The notes under the pieces: model-generated
Seen by the model: the letters and a program-made list of their open reading frames with translations, nothing else
Database searches by the model: none
Told to the model about the DNA's origin: nothing
From: Mycobacterium sp. MFM001
GTDB taxonomy: Bacteria; Actinomycetota; Actinomycetes; Mycobacteriales; Mycobacteriaceae
Assembly (NCBI RefSeq): GCF_003402475.1
Contig: NZ_BFAB01000016.1
Span: forward strand, 1-64,000
Direction of reading: 5' to 3'
Length of the DNA stretch: 64,000 nucleotides
Program-made: the position numbers and the translations under genes
Shown: positions 8,774-16,964 of the stretch, in pieces
Position numbering within the stretch: position 1 is the stretch's first letter
Layout of the letters: each line of letters opens with the position of its first letter

Positions 8774-9022
8774 ATGAGCGCCTGGCCGGTCCCCACCATC
8801 GAGGACTTCCAAGACCCCGAGGAAATCCTGATCGTGTTCCACGACAACGGACCTGACGTCTCGGGCCGCCGATACTTTTTCGGCTACTGGATCGCCGACA
8901 ACATCGGGCGCGCCCGCAACCAACGCGGCGTGTTCGGCGAAGCGTTCTGCACCTTCCCCGACCAGTTCATGGCTCGCGGCCGCCGACCGGTACGGATATT
9001 CACCGGCGAGGCCCGGCGATGA
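8774..9022 (+). CDS. Small unknown protein, first gene of the operon opposite the PP-loop gene
   Basis: ATG 8774, preceded by AAGGAG at 8761-8766, gives 82 residues beginning MSAWPVPTIEDFQDPEEI. It is rich in aromatic and acidic residues (VFHDNGPDVSGRRYFFGYWIADN) and has no domain I recognise. An in-frame TTG six bases earlier is less likely. Its stop overlaps the next start (ATGA), so the two are translated together. Placement next to the palindrome puts it in the XRE regulon. Confidence 0.7.
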   Translation: MSAWPVPTIEDFQDPEEILIVFHDNGPDVSGRRYFFGYWIADNIGRARNQRGVFGEAFCTFPDQFMARGRRPVRIFTGEARR

Positions 9023-9549
9023 GCGCCCTCACGGTCGTTCAGCGGTGGCTGCTGCTGCACATCGGCGGGTGGGCCATCGTCGACGCGCTACTGTCCCCCG
9101 CCGGCACCGACCACCTGATGCAGTCCATGTCGGGGAGCACCGGCGGCACACCGCCGCGGGGCGGCCCGGAATGGCTGTGCGGCTGGCAGACCCGCGCAAG
9201 AAAAGTTGTGAGCCCGTGGCGCGGTGAACCCCGCGTCGTGGTGTCAGCAGCCCAGATCAACCGCTACGGCACGGGCCTGCCCGCCGACGTTCGCAACGAG
9301 CTCGTCGAGTGCCGCGCTGCCCGCAGCGCCGAGACCATGCGCACCGAGGGCTGGTGTCACTGCCCCTGGAAAGACCACAGCCCCAATCCACACAGCCGGC
9401 CGTGCCGCCGCTACCACCCCACCGCCGCAGAAGACCAGGCCCACCTGGACAACCTGCGTCGCATCCAAGCGTGGGAGACCGCGGTGCTGCGCAAGGCCCT
9501 CGGTGTCGACGCCGGCCAACTCACCCTCTTTGACCCACCACCGCTCTGA
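9019..9549 (+). CDS. Unknown protein of the PP-loop/methyltransferase island
   Basis: The 176-residue protein overlaps the preceding stop by four bases (ATGA). Its middle has a Cys/His group, GWCHCPWKDHSPNPHSRPC (about residues 115-133), that could bind a metal. The N-terminal VVQRWLLLHIGGW resembles a winged-helix start, where DNA-binding proteins begin. The C-terminal ends TLFDPPPL. The mix suggests a nucleic-acid-related protein, but I cannot name a family. Confidence 0.65.
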   Translation: MSALTVVQRWLLLHIGGWAIVDALLSPAGTDHLMQSMSGSTGGTPPRGGPEWLCGWQTRARKVVSPWRGEPRVVVSAAQINRYGTGLPADVRNELVECRAARSAETMRTEGWCHCPWKDHSPNPHSRPCRRYHPTAAEDQAHLDNLRRIQAWETAVLRKALGVDAGQLTLFDPPPL

Positions 9550-9666
9550 CCATCGGCGGCGCACCGGCGCGCTGCAACGCCGGGCGGTTGTGCCTCGATG
9601 ACAGTGAATTCTGCTGGTGGCCAACCTATCTAGCTCAAACACAGTGCAGATTCCCTCCTTCAAAAT

Positions 9667-9705
9667 GTTGTCTATAAGCTACATTGCCTGTAGACTATAG
9701 ACAAC
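9667..9705. promoter_or_regulatory. Second palindromic operator, upstream of the methyltransferase
   Basis: Arms 9667-9683 and 9689-9705 have the same 17-5-17 geometry as the operator at 8702-8740, with two mismatches between arms and T in place of C in TTGTC. It ends 17 bases before the methyltransferase ATG. Because it occupies the promoter position, binding by the XRE protein would control methyltransferase expression. Confidence 0.8.
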
Positions 9706-9722
9706 ATGGAAAGGAACCCGCG

Positions 9723-11384
9723 ATGACCCTCACCTTGACAGATCTGTTCTGCGGAGCCGGTGGCTCAAGCACCGGCGCGATCGCTATCCCCGACATCACC
9801 GTCAGGACGGCAAGCAACCACTGGGACAAAGCCATTGAAACCCACAGCCTCAACCACCCCGATGCCGACCACATCTGCGCAGACATCTCCCAGATCGACC
9901 CTCGATACTTTCCGCGCACCGACCTGCTGTGGGCCTCACCAAGCTGCACCAAACACTCCGTCGCCCAAGGCAAACGCCGCCAAGACGCCCAGCCCGACCT
10001 GTTCGGCGAAACCCTGCCCGATGCGGCCGCCGAGCGCTCACGGGCAACCATGTGGGACGTCGTTCGCTTCGCCGAATACCACCAGTACCTAGCCGTCATC
10101 GTCGAAAACGTCGTCGACGTCTACTTCTGGCCGCCCTTTCAATCCTGGATGCTGGCAATGGAATCCATCGGCTACGTCGGCCAGATCGTCTACCTGAACT
10201 CCATGCACGCCCAGCTCTACGGCTCGGGCGCACCGCAATCACGCGACCGCATCTATGTGGTCTTCACCCGCGCCGGAGCCCCCCGCCCGAACGTGTCCCG
10301 CGTTGTGTCCCCCGCCGCGATCTGCCCGAGCTGCGGACCCGTGCGGGCAGTGCAGTCGTGGAAGAAACTCGACCGCCGCCCGTGGGGCAAGTACCGCTCC
10401 CAATACGTGTACCGCTGCCCAAACGTCGCGTGCCGCAACCAGATCATCGAACCGCTGTTTCGGCCCGCCGCCGAAATCATCGACTGGTCGCTGCGCGGCA
10501 CGCGCATCGGTGACCGTGACCGCCCGCTGGCCGCCAAAACCATGGCACGCATAGCGGCCGGGATCCAACGCTATTGGCAGCCGCTTTTGGTCCCGGTCGA
10601 GGGCCGCCCCGGCAAGAGCGCCGTCCCGGTCGATCAGCCCGCCCGCACCATGACCACCCGCAACGAGACCGGCCTGTTAGTTCCCACCGGCGGCACGTGG
10701 CGCACCGAGGCAGTCAGCGTCGACCAACCCGCACCGACTCGCACCACCCGCGAAAACGACGCTCTGGCATTGCCCCCCTTCCTGACCCAGTTCCGTGACC
10801 GCATCCGCCACACCGATCCCTGCGCCGAGCCCTTGCCCACCGTCGTGGCAGACGGAGCCAACCACGTCCTGGTATCGGCTCCCCCCTTCATCGCCGAGCT
10901 GCGCGGCGGCAGCAGCGATGCCCGCCTCGCCAGTGAACCCCTGGCCACCGTCACAGCCTCTGGAAACCACCACGGCCTGGTAACCGCCTACTACGGCAAC
11001 GGCTCGACACACTCCACCCGCGAACCGCTGTCGACGGTAACCGCTGTGGAACGCCACGCCCTGCTGATGCGCAACAACAACGGCGGCGCGGAAATGACCA
11101 CCCCGGTCACCGAATACGCACGCACCGTGACCACCACCGGGCACCAATCACTGCTGGACGCCGAGCGGCCCACCATCGACATCTACGACGTGTTGTTCCG
11201 CATGCTCGAACCCCGCGAAATCGCCGCCGCCATGGACTTTCCGCAGGATTACCAGCTGGTCGGCAACCGGCGCATCCAGGTACGCCTGGCCGGCAACGCC
11301 GTCACCCCACCGGCGGCCCGCGATCTCGTCGGAGTCGTCGTGGAAAGCCTCACCGGCCAACCGATCCCCACCCAGGCCGCATAG
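9723..11384 (+). CDS. DNA (cytosine-5) methyltransferase with zinc ribbon and repeated target domain
   Basis: The 553-residue protein starts at ATG 9723, after AAAGGA at 9710-9715. Motif I is DLFCGAGGSSTGA (residues 7-19). The catalytic Cys lies in WASPSCTKHS (Cys75) instead of the usual PCQ context; motif VI is VIVENV (about 126) and motif X GNAVTPP is near the end. Between them lie a four-cysteine zinc ribbon (CPSC at about 202 and CPNVAC at about 240) and six degenerate repeats built on xPxxTVTA...HxLL (about residues 300-480) where the target recognition domain sits. It methylates cytosine in DNA; the site is unknown. No intact nuclease partner is adjacent. Confidence 0.88.
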   Translation: MTLTLTDLFCGAGGSSTGAIAIPDITVRTASNHWDKAIETHSLNHPDADHICADISQIDPRYFPRTDLLWASPSCTKHSVAQGKRRQDAQPDLFGETLPDAAAERSRATMWDVVRFAEYHQYLAVIVENVVDVYFWPPFQSWMLAMESIGYVGQIVYLNSMHAQLYGSGAPQSRDRIYVVFTRAGAPRPNVSRVVSPAAICPSCGPVRAVQSWKKLDRRPWGKYRSQYVYRCPNVACRNQIIEPLFRPAAEIIDWSLRGTRIGDRDRPLAAKTMARIAAGIQRYWQPLLVPVEGRPGKSAVPVDQPARTMTTRNETGLLVPTGGTWRTEAVSVDQPAPTRTTRENDALALPPFLTQFRDRIRHTDPCAEPLPTVVADGANHVLVSAPPFIAELRGGSSDARLASEPLATVTASGNHHGLVTAYYGNGSTHSTREPLSTVTAVERHALLMRNNNGGAEMTTPVTEYARTVTTTGHQSLLDAERPTIDIYDVLFRMLEPREIAAAMDFPQDYQLVGNRRIQVRLAGNAVTPPAARDLVGVVVESLTGQPIPTQAA

Positions 11385-11403
11385 ACCCGCGAAGGCATCC
11401 TCA

Positions 11404-11631
11404 ATGACTCGACCACCAATCCCCAACCCGGGGATGACCATCACCGAACTCGAAGGCCTCGTCCGCCTGGCCCGCGACGCGCACACGTTCACGCCCGACC
11501 TGCTCACCGACACAGTCGTCGCTCAAATCGCCGCGCTGGTCGGCGAACTGTGCCACCACCGCCTGCTCGAAGCAGGCATGCACAACCCGCCCACATGCCC
11601 CCACTGCAACCCGCGCAAGGAGCAGCCATGA
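11404..11631 (+). CDS. Small hypothetical protein with C-terminal Cys pair
   Basis: The 75-residue frame follows the methyltransferase by 19 bases, so it is probably in the same operon. Its helical N-terminus (ITELEGLVRLARDAHTF) precedes HHRLLEAGMH and CPHCNPRKEQP, a CxxC near the end. No family is recognised. Confidence 0.5.
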   Translation: MTRPPIPNPGMTITELEGLVRLARDAHTFTPDLLTDTVVAQIAALVGELCHHRLLEAGMHNPPTCPHCNPRKEQP

Positions 11632-11718
11632 CACCCCTCTAACCGGCCCGCACCAACCGCCCGTCTTCAACCCCTGTGCCCCCAATCCTCCGGCACACCA
11701 CCCGAAAAGGAACCACCG

Positions 11719-11979
11719 ATGAATACCAAGCCCACAACCATCTACACCAAACCCGCATGCGTGCAATGCATCGCCACCAAACGCGAATTCGACAAGCACG
11801 GCTTGCCCTACATCCTGGTCGATCTCACCCAAGACGAGCGGGCCCTCGAGCTCGTCCAAGGACTCGGCTACCAGCAGGTGCCAATCGTCATCGCCGCAGA
11901 ACAGCACTGGGCCGGCTTTCGGCCCGACCGGATCAAAACCCTGGCCAACCGGCCACACCCAACCCTCGCAGCCCTCTAA
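11719..11979 (+). CDS. NrdH/glutaredoxin-like redoxin
   Basis: The 86-residue protein is a thioredoxin-fold redoxin: ITKPACVQC-type active site (YTKPACVQCIATKREFDKHG, CxxC near residues 14-17), the cis-Pro segment QQVPIVI, and HWAGFRPDRIKTL at the end, all as in NrdH. NrdH normally reduces class Ib ribonucleotide reductase. No reductase genes are here, so it may serve another reductive reaction, possibly the PP-loop protein; that link is inference. AAAGGA precedes the ATG. Confidence 0.85.
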   Translation: MNTKPTTIYTKPACVQCIATKREFDKHGLPYILVDLTQDERALELVQGLGYQQVPIVIAAEQHWAGFRPDRIKTLANRPHPTLAAL

Positions 11980-11995
11980 CCATCCCGGAGACACC

Positions 11996-12139
11996 ATGGA
12001 CATCACCATCACCATCCCCGCAGCCGACTACGCGGACACGACCGACTACGAGCGACTCGATCTCGCAGCACGCGTTCGCAACGTTCTCGAAGATGACGGG
12101 CTCGACATCGCCACCGTCACCGTCGTACCCGCCGAGTAG
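11996..12139 (+). CDS. Very small conserved-looking protein
   Basis: ATG 11996, preceded by CCGGAGA about six bases upstream, gives 47 residues (MDITITIPAADYADTTDYE...LDIATVTVVPAE). It sits 16 bases after the redoxin stop, in line with the operon. The short amphipathic beta-helix-beta pattern is unassigned. Confidence 0.45.
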   Translation: MDITITIPAADYADTTDYERLDLAARVRNVLEDDGLDIATVTVVPAE

Positions 12140-12156
12140 TTCTGCCGGATCACGCC

Positions 12157-12546
12157 ATGTATCAGCTTGCGATCGAACATCATCGCTTGGGTCTAACCCT
12201 GAGCATCCACCCAGATCGCGACGACGCGGCAACCAGCCTCGCCGACTATGCGACCCGTACCGGCTATGAACCCATCACCAACCAGATCACCGACGAGCAC
12301 CAAAGCTACGACCTCATCGACCCCGCTGACGGCCGCTGCGTGGCTGTCGCGGTCATCGAATTGCGGCCCGCGGACCCGACCGCCGACATGCAATTCGCTT
12401 CGGCCAAGCGCGCCATGAAAACCGAGCTCGCATTGAGCCCGCTCGACCCGCTCGCCGATCGGGTCGAGCGGGCGGCAATCCGCATGGCGTGGGACCGCAT
12501 TACCGGAGCCGACGAGCACCTCAGTGCCGCCGCACGCGCAATCTGA
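12157..12546 (+). CDS. Hypothetical protein
   Basis: The 129-residue protein follows the small frame by 17 bases. It starts MYQLAIEHHRLGLTLSIHPDR and has an acidic middle and a helical C-terminus (ADRVERAAIRMAWDRITGADEHL). No family recognised. It appears to be the last gene of the plus-strand operon, and it converges with the frameshifted HNH gene. Confidence 0.6.
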   Translation: MYQLAIEHHRLGLTLSIHPDRDDAATSLADYATRTGYEPITNQITDEHQSYDLIDPADGRCVAVAVIELRPADPTADMQFASAKRAMKTELALSPLDPLADRVERAAIRMAWDRITGADEHLSAAARAI

Positions 12547-12580
12547 TCGCCCAACTACCGTTCGAGCGTTCGCGCGGGTC

Positions 12581-13101
12581 TCACCACAGCGTCGGGTCGG
12601 CGCCCAACAACGCTCGCTGCACAGCCTGTGCGTCCCAGCCGTTCGCACGGCCTCGCGCAGCGCCACCGACCGCGCGCGCCGCCGCGTCGGGCCGCCGCAA
12701 CTGCGTATGGTGGGTCTGCCGCCGCCACGGCGCGCCACGGCCATCCGCCGCATGTTCTCCTGCTGGGTGCCGGTCACGACGTGCTGGCGCGCTGAGCCCG
12801 GCGCAGTCACCTTCACGCACACCGGGTTATCGCATTCGTGTAACGCAAACACATCACCGCCCAAAACGGTTGGTGATTCCAGCGCCAGCGCATACCGGTT
12901 GGGCCGCGCACAAAACCCGACACCGTCGCGCGTGATGAAATAGCGGCCGTAGCCATCGGCGCCGCCCACCCAGATGCTGCAGTCCTCGTCACTCGGCCCG
13001 GTGACCACATAACTTCGGAACCGCGCACTTTCAGCGGCATGCAGTTCCGGGTCAACCCACAGCGGCGCGGCGGGTCCCGGTGCGCCACGCCCAATTTGCA
13101 T
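12581..13101 (-). pseudogene. HNH endonuclease, frameshifted near its 3' end
   Basis: From ATG 13101 one frame encodes an HNH-type nuclease: CSIWVGGADGYGRY, HECDNPVCVKV and GTQQENMRRMAVARRGGGR are the His-Cys/Asn cluster and tail of phage- and plasmid-type HNH proteins. It continues to ALREAVR near 12640. There the expected ending, NGWDAQAVQRALLGADPTLW, is in the next frame and stops at 12581. A one-base loss would explain this. It lies 11 bases after the upstream gene's stop, so the two form an operon. The nuclease core itself is intact. Confidence 0.6.
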
Positions 13102-13112
13102 GCCAGCACACG

Positions 13113-13607
13113 CTACTGGGCGCCTCCGACAACAGCGCTCGTCGAGCTGGCGGCCGCGACCGACACCTGGCCGCCCGCCCCATCCGATGCGTGCGACCCG
13201 CCGGCCGGTGCCGTGCCCGCCCCGCCTGGTGGCTGCGAACCGTTCGCCTCGCTTGTTGCCGCGCCACGCGAACTGGCGACCTTGCGCAAGTAGCTGCGCA
13301 CAAGTTTTTCGCTGCGCGCGCCCAGCGCCGCGATCCCCGCGACCGTTTCGCCGCGGTCTCGCATACGCGCCAACGCGCGCGCACCTTCCAGTCGCTGTTC
13401 TTCGCGGCGCTGCTCGGCCTCCAGGCGCACCTGCTCGTGGCGCTCGGCCTCCCATTCGTCGACCGCTGCCAGCTTTTGCTCGGCCACCAAGAACGCCACC
13501 ATGTCCTCGCGGTTCGCCGACTCCCGCTGCAGCCGTTCACGGTTGGCTTGGGCCTGCGCCTCCCGCACCTTGCGGCGGACCTCGTCTTTCGACTCCCTTT
13601 TCGCCAT
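13113..13607 (-). CDS. Coiled-coil protein with short helix-turn-helix
   Basis: ATG 13607 gives 164 residues starting MAKRESKDEVRRKVREA. Residues 5-80 are a charged coiled coil (EQKLAAVDEWEAERHEQVRLEAEQ split across the region). They are followed by GETVAGIAALGARSEKLVRSYLRKV, which resembles a resolvase-like or sigma-like helix-turn-helix. The tail is low complexity (Ala/Gly/Ser). It is directly upstream of the HNH gene. A DNA-binding role is plausible, but the family is not recognised. Confidence 0.6.
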   Translation of the reverse strand: MAKRESKDEVRRKVREAQAQANRERLQRESANREDMVAFLVAEQKLAAVDEWEAERHEQVRLEAEQRREEQRLEGARALARMRDRGETVAGIAALGARSEKLVRSYLRKVASSRGAATSEANGSQPPGGAGTAPAGGSHASDGAGGQVSVAAASSTSAVVGGAQ

Positions 13608-14012
13608 AGCCGTCAACCTACGACCGGCAGGCCTGCCGCCGCTAACACCAGCCCCAACATTGCACCCGAACGAATCTCCAACTCTCCTACCGCTTGTCAC
13701 TTCCCCAGACCTGATCCCGCCCTCCCCACCGCAACACACACTCGAACTACTCACCCCCCGCCATACACCCACCGCCACCACCCCGACAGCACCGCGTCGA
13801 CGACCCCCTCAAACACCACACACCTCTTGCACTTAGGTCACGAAGATCGCCAATCAACTTAAAGTTGACGCACGCGGGTGGCGCTTGGGGCGAGAGCCGC
13901 CAAGCCGCCATTGAACCATTTCCCGTTTGTGCTGATGAGCGATTTCGGCCCAGATCGTGGTAACTTGCCGTTGACATTGACAACTGTGAGTTGACCGTCT
14001 GGAGGCCTTCAG
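13608..14012. other. Divergent intergenic region before the recombinase module
   Basis: No coding sequence is evident. The left part (13650-13830) is C-rich low complexity. At 13855-13867 lies the small palindrome CAACTTAAAGTTG. At 13973-14000 TTGAC occurs repeatedly (13973, 13979 offset by one, 13993), which could be a -35 box or binding sites. GGAGG at 14003-14007 is the ribosome binding site of the integrase. A left end of a transposable unit could lie here, but I found no matching right end. Confidence 0.35.
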
Positions 14013-15134
14013 TTGAGCGTTCCAGGTTCGGCGCACCTCGTTCTCGCCGCGGGCGTGGTCCATCTTGATGAACCGTCCGCGGTCTTTGAAGCGATGCTGT
14101 CGGGGTGGCGACGCCAGCAGAAGTCCCGGCTGCTTGCCGAGGCCACGATCGAATCGCGATTGGCGTTCGTGCGACGGTTCGCTGCGTTCGCCGAGACGCA
14201 TCCGTGGGATTGGACGGCCGGCGATGTCGAGGACTTCACGGCGGCTCTGATGTCGGGAAACAACCGCAAGGCGCCCTCGACAATTCGCGGCTACCACATG
14301 ACGCTGCGGTTGTTTTGTGACTACCTACTCGATGGCCGTTATGGCTGGATCTCGCAGTGCGAGCAGCGGTTCGAAAGGATCCCGTCGCAGGTCTGCCATG
14401 ACTTCAACACCGCGGCGCATCTGGTCGAATACGAGGGCAAGCCCGCCCGCCGGCCGTTCACCTACGACGAGGTGGAAACGTTGTTCGCGTTCCTTGCCGA
14501 TCGAGTGGACATCATTGCGCGTTCGGGTCGCAAAGGCGCGTTGGCGGCGTTGCGCGACGCGCAGATGATCAAGACGGCCTACGCCTTCGGGTTACGCCGT
14601 CGAGAGCTGTGCTACCTCGACGTGGCCGACCTGCGTCCCAACCCGCGGATGCCGGCGTGGGGAACGTTCGGCGCCGTCCACGTCCGGTATGCCAAGTCCA
14701 GCCGCGGCAGCGCCCCTCGGCGTCGCACGGTGCTGGCCGTTCCCGAGTTCGACTGGGTGATCGACGGACTGCGCCAATGGGTCGATCAAGCCCGGCCGCT
14801 TCTGAGTCCCGGCAGCCGTCAAGAGTTGTGGCTGACTGAGCGTCGGCAGCGGGTGGCGACCAAGCAAATGGACAAGCGATTCGCCTACTTGCGGGCGCAG
14901 GCCGGTCTGCCTCAAGACCTCACCCTGCACTGCCTGCGGCACTCCTATGTGACCCACCTGATCGAGTTCGGTTACCCGGAACGGTTCGTTACCGAGCAGG
15001 TCGGACATTCTTACGCCTCGACCACCGCGATTTACACCTCGGTGTCCAACGACTTCAAGACCAAAACGTTGCAGGCGGCGCTGCGCCGCGTCTACGGATC
15101 CGCGACGACTGAAGGGAGCCAGGATGAGCACTAG
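14013..15134 (+). CDS. Tyrosine recombinase (XerC/phage integrase family)
   Basis: The 373-residue protein uses TTG 14013, supported by GGAGG six bases upstream. The N-terminal core-binding SAM-like domain (TIESRLAFVRRFAAFAETH) precedes the catalytic domain. The catalytic residues are present: Arg in AFGLRRRELCYLDV (about residue 195), His-x-x-Arg in LHCLRHSYVTH (about 305-310), His/Gly in GHSYAS and Tyr in TTAIYTSVS (about 340). It should cut and rejoin DNA through a phosphotyrosine. It overlaps the next gene by 11 bases, making a three-gene operon. Confidence 0.9.
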   Translation: MSVPGSAHLVLAAGVVHLDEPSAVFEAMLSGWRRQQKSRLLAEATIESRLAFVRRFAAFAETHPWDWTAGDVEDFTAALMSGNNRKAPSTIRGYHMTLRLFCDYLLDGRYGWISQCEQRFERIPSQVCHDFNTAAHLVEYEGKPARRPFTYDEVETLFAFLADRVDIIARSGRKGALAALRDAQMIKTAYAFGLRRRELCYLDVADLRPNPRMPAWGTFGAVHVRYAKSSRGSAPRRRTVLAVPEFDWVIDGLRQWVDQARPLLSPGSRQELWLTERRQRVATKQMDKRFAYLRAQAGLPQDLTLHCLRHSYVTHLIEFGYPERFVTEQVGHSYASTTAIYTSVSNDFKTKTLQAALRRVYGSATTEGSQDEH

Positions 15135-15456
15135 AACCGTCCTCCGGTGGAACCTGCGCCGCCTGATGGCCGAGAACGGCATGTTCGCCACCACCGACCT
15201 CGTCGCACCGCTGCACGAACGTGGCGTGGAGATCTCCCGACAGATGGTTCACCGGATCGCTACCAAGCCTCCACAGCGCATCAATCTCGACCTGCTGGCG
15301 GCGCTGTGCGACATCCTGGCGTGCACCCCCAACGATCTGTTCGAGCTCGCCCAAGAACAGATCCGCGAGGCACCCGCAGTCAACGACAGCGGGCCCGGGA
15401 TCGGCGACCTGCGGCCGATCCGCGCCAGGATCCGCCGCCCCGGCGACAACGAGTGA
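15124..15456 (+). CDS. XRE-like helix-turn-helix regulator of the recombinase module
   Basis: The 110-residue protein is a Cro/C1-type regulator: NLRRLMAENGMFATTDLVAPL, GVEISRQMVHRIATKPP and INLDLLAALCDILACTPNDLFE are the helices of the YozG-like XRE subgroup. Its ATG lies inside the integrase 3' end and its stop overlaps the next GTG by four bases, so it is translated with both recombinase genes. It probably regulates or assists recombination. Confidence 0.85.
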   Translation: MSTRTVLRWNLRRLMAENGMFATTDLVAPLHERGVEISRQMVHRIATKPPQRINLDLLAALCDILACTPNDLFELAQEQIREAPAVNDSGPGIGDLRPIRARIRRPGDNE

Positions 15457-16895
15457 ATCGACGAGCCTGCTGGGAGTGCGCAAGCACCAACTACCTGACC
15501 CGGCTGACGCATGGGTGTCGCATTTGTGTCGGCTGCCGTCGCAGGCGGCACTACCACCCCGAAACCTGTCCGGGCTGCCATGTCGTGCGGCCGCTGGCAT
15601 GGCGACGCGGCGAGACGGTGGTGTGCGCGTCATGTGCCGGTGTCGAGTCGATCTTCGGGTGCCGCGAATGCGGGCGCGAAGACCATCCCTACGGGCACAA
15701 TCGGTGCGCGCGATGCTTCCTGCGTGAACGCCTCAGCGACTTGCTCGCCGACCCGACGACCGGCCAGATTCACCGCCAATTGCGGCCGGTCTTCGACGAG
15801 CTGGTGAACTCCGAACGCCCACAAACAGGGCTGTGGTGGCTGCGCAAGAAACCTGGCATCGGCCCCCAACTTCTCGGGCAGATGGCTTGCGGCGCGGTCG
15901 ACATCAGCCACGACACCTTCCGCACCCTGCCCTCGGATCGTGCCCACGACTACCTTCGCAGTCTTCTCGTCGCGGTCGGTGTCCTGGAACCGTTCGACAT
16001 CCGCATCGAACGGATGCTGCCCTGGATCGAAGACATCGTCGCCGAACTGCCCGCCGAGGACGCCGCCTTGATTCGCCGATTCGCGCACTGGCAGGTGCTG
16101 CGAGGAATGCGCAAGGCCGCCCGTGAAGACCGGTTGACCAAGTCGATGGCCGATGCGTGTCGACGGCGCATCCGCGTCGCGATCGAGTTCGTGGGCTTCC
16201 TCGCCCGCCATGACGCCAGTGCGGCGACCGCGACCCAGGATCTGTTGGAGCGCTACCAAGAACACGTCGGCAGGATGCTGAACCATGAGTACGCCTTCAT
16301 CGTCTGGCTACGCCAATCCCGCACCAACACCAAACTCCGAGTCCCCGACGTCCCGCAGTCACCGCCCTCAGTAACCGTCTCCGATACGCAGCGGTGGGCG
16401 GCCGTAGAGCGTCTGCTGCACGACACGACCGTGCGCCGTTATACACGAATTGCGGGCCTGCTCACATTGCTGTTCGCACAGCCGCTTTCACGCATCGTCG
16501 CCATGCGCACCAGTCAGGTCGCGATCACCGACGACCGGGCCGTGCACGTCACCTTCAGCAAGATTCCAGTCCAGATGCCGCCGCTCCTCGACGACCTCAT
16601 CCGTGAGCACCTCGAGCACCGCGGCAAAAGCCTCTACGCCTCACGCGGAACCGGCTGGCTGTTCCCCGGCGGCAACCCTGCAGCGCACCTCGCCACCGAG
16701 AACATCCGCTCCCAGCTCGTCGCCATCGGGATCAAGCCCTACGAGAACCGCAAAGCGACCCTCTTCCACCTCTCCGGCGACATGCCCGCACCAGTCCTGG
16801 CCGAACTGCTCGGGCTCACCGACAAAAACGCCGCCGACTGGGCCAGACTTGCTGCCCGCGACTGGACCGCCTACATCGCCGAAAGAGCCCGCTGA
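15453..16895 (+). CDS. Zinc-ribbon, integrase-like protein lacking catalytic residues
   Basis: GTG 15453 gives 480 residues. The N-terminus (1-90) has many CxxC pairs (CWEC, CRICVGC, CPGC, CASC, CREC, CARC), several zinc fingers. The C-terminal part looks like a tyrosine-recombinase catalytic fold: helices near residues 310-350 (RIAGLLTLLFAQPLSRIVAMR) and a final LLGLTDKNAADWARLA. However, the His-x-x-Arg site reads FHLSGDMP and the nucleophile position has no Tyr, so it is predicted inactive. It likely acts as a DNA-binding partner of the intact recombinase upstream. Confidence 0.7.
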   Translation: MNRRACWECASTNYLTRLTHGCRICVGCRRRRHYHPETCPGCHVVRPLAWRRGETVVCASCAGVESIFGCRECGREDHPYGHNRCARCFLRERLSDLLADPTTGQIHRQLRPVFDELVNSERPQTGLWWLRKKPGIGPQLLGQMACGAVDISHDTFRTLPSDRAHDYLRSLLVAVGVLEPFDIRIERMLPWIEDIVAELPAEDAALIRRFAHWQVLRGMRKAAREDRLTKSMADACRRRIRVAIEFVGFLARHDASAATATQDLLERYQEHVGRMLNHEYAFIVWLRQSRTNTKLRVPDVPQSPPSVTVSDTQRWAAVERLLHDTTVRRYTRIAGLLTLLFAQPLSRIVAMRTSQVAITDDRAVHVTFSKIPVQMPPLLDDLIREHLEHRGKSLYASRGTGWLFPGGNPAAHLATENIRSQLVAIGIKPYENRKATLFHLSGDMPAPVLAELLGLTDKNAADWARLAARDWTAYIAERAR

Positions 16896-16964
16896 CCGTA
16901 TCGCTGTGCCTCAGATGGATTTCGCGGCGGCGGTTCCAGCGCTTGAGTTCTCGCGAGTGATTGT

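Noticed and set aside
12193..13455. A 420-residue minus-strand open frame
   Set aside because: Only the 12640-13101 part resembles a protein family (HNH); the first 118 residues overlap the coiled-coil gene in another frame, and the last part overlaps the 12157 gene.
13855..13867. Palindrome CAACTTAAAGTTG as the left end of a transposon
   Set aside because: No matching inverted copy was found after 16895, so it is recorded only as a possible site.
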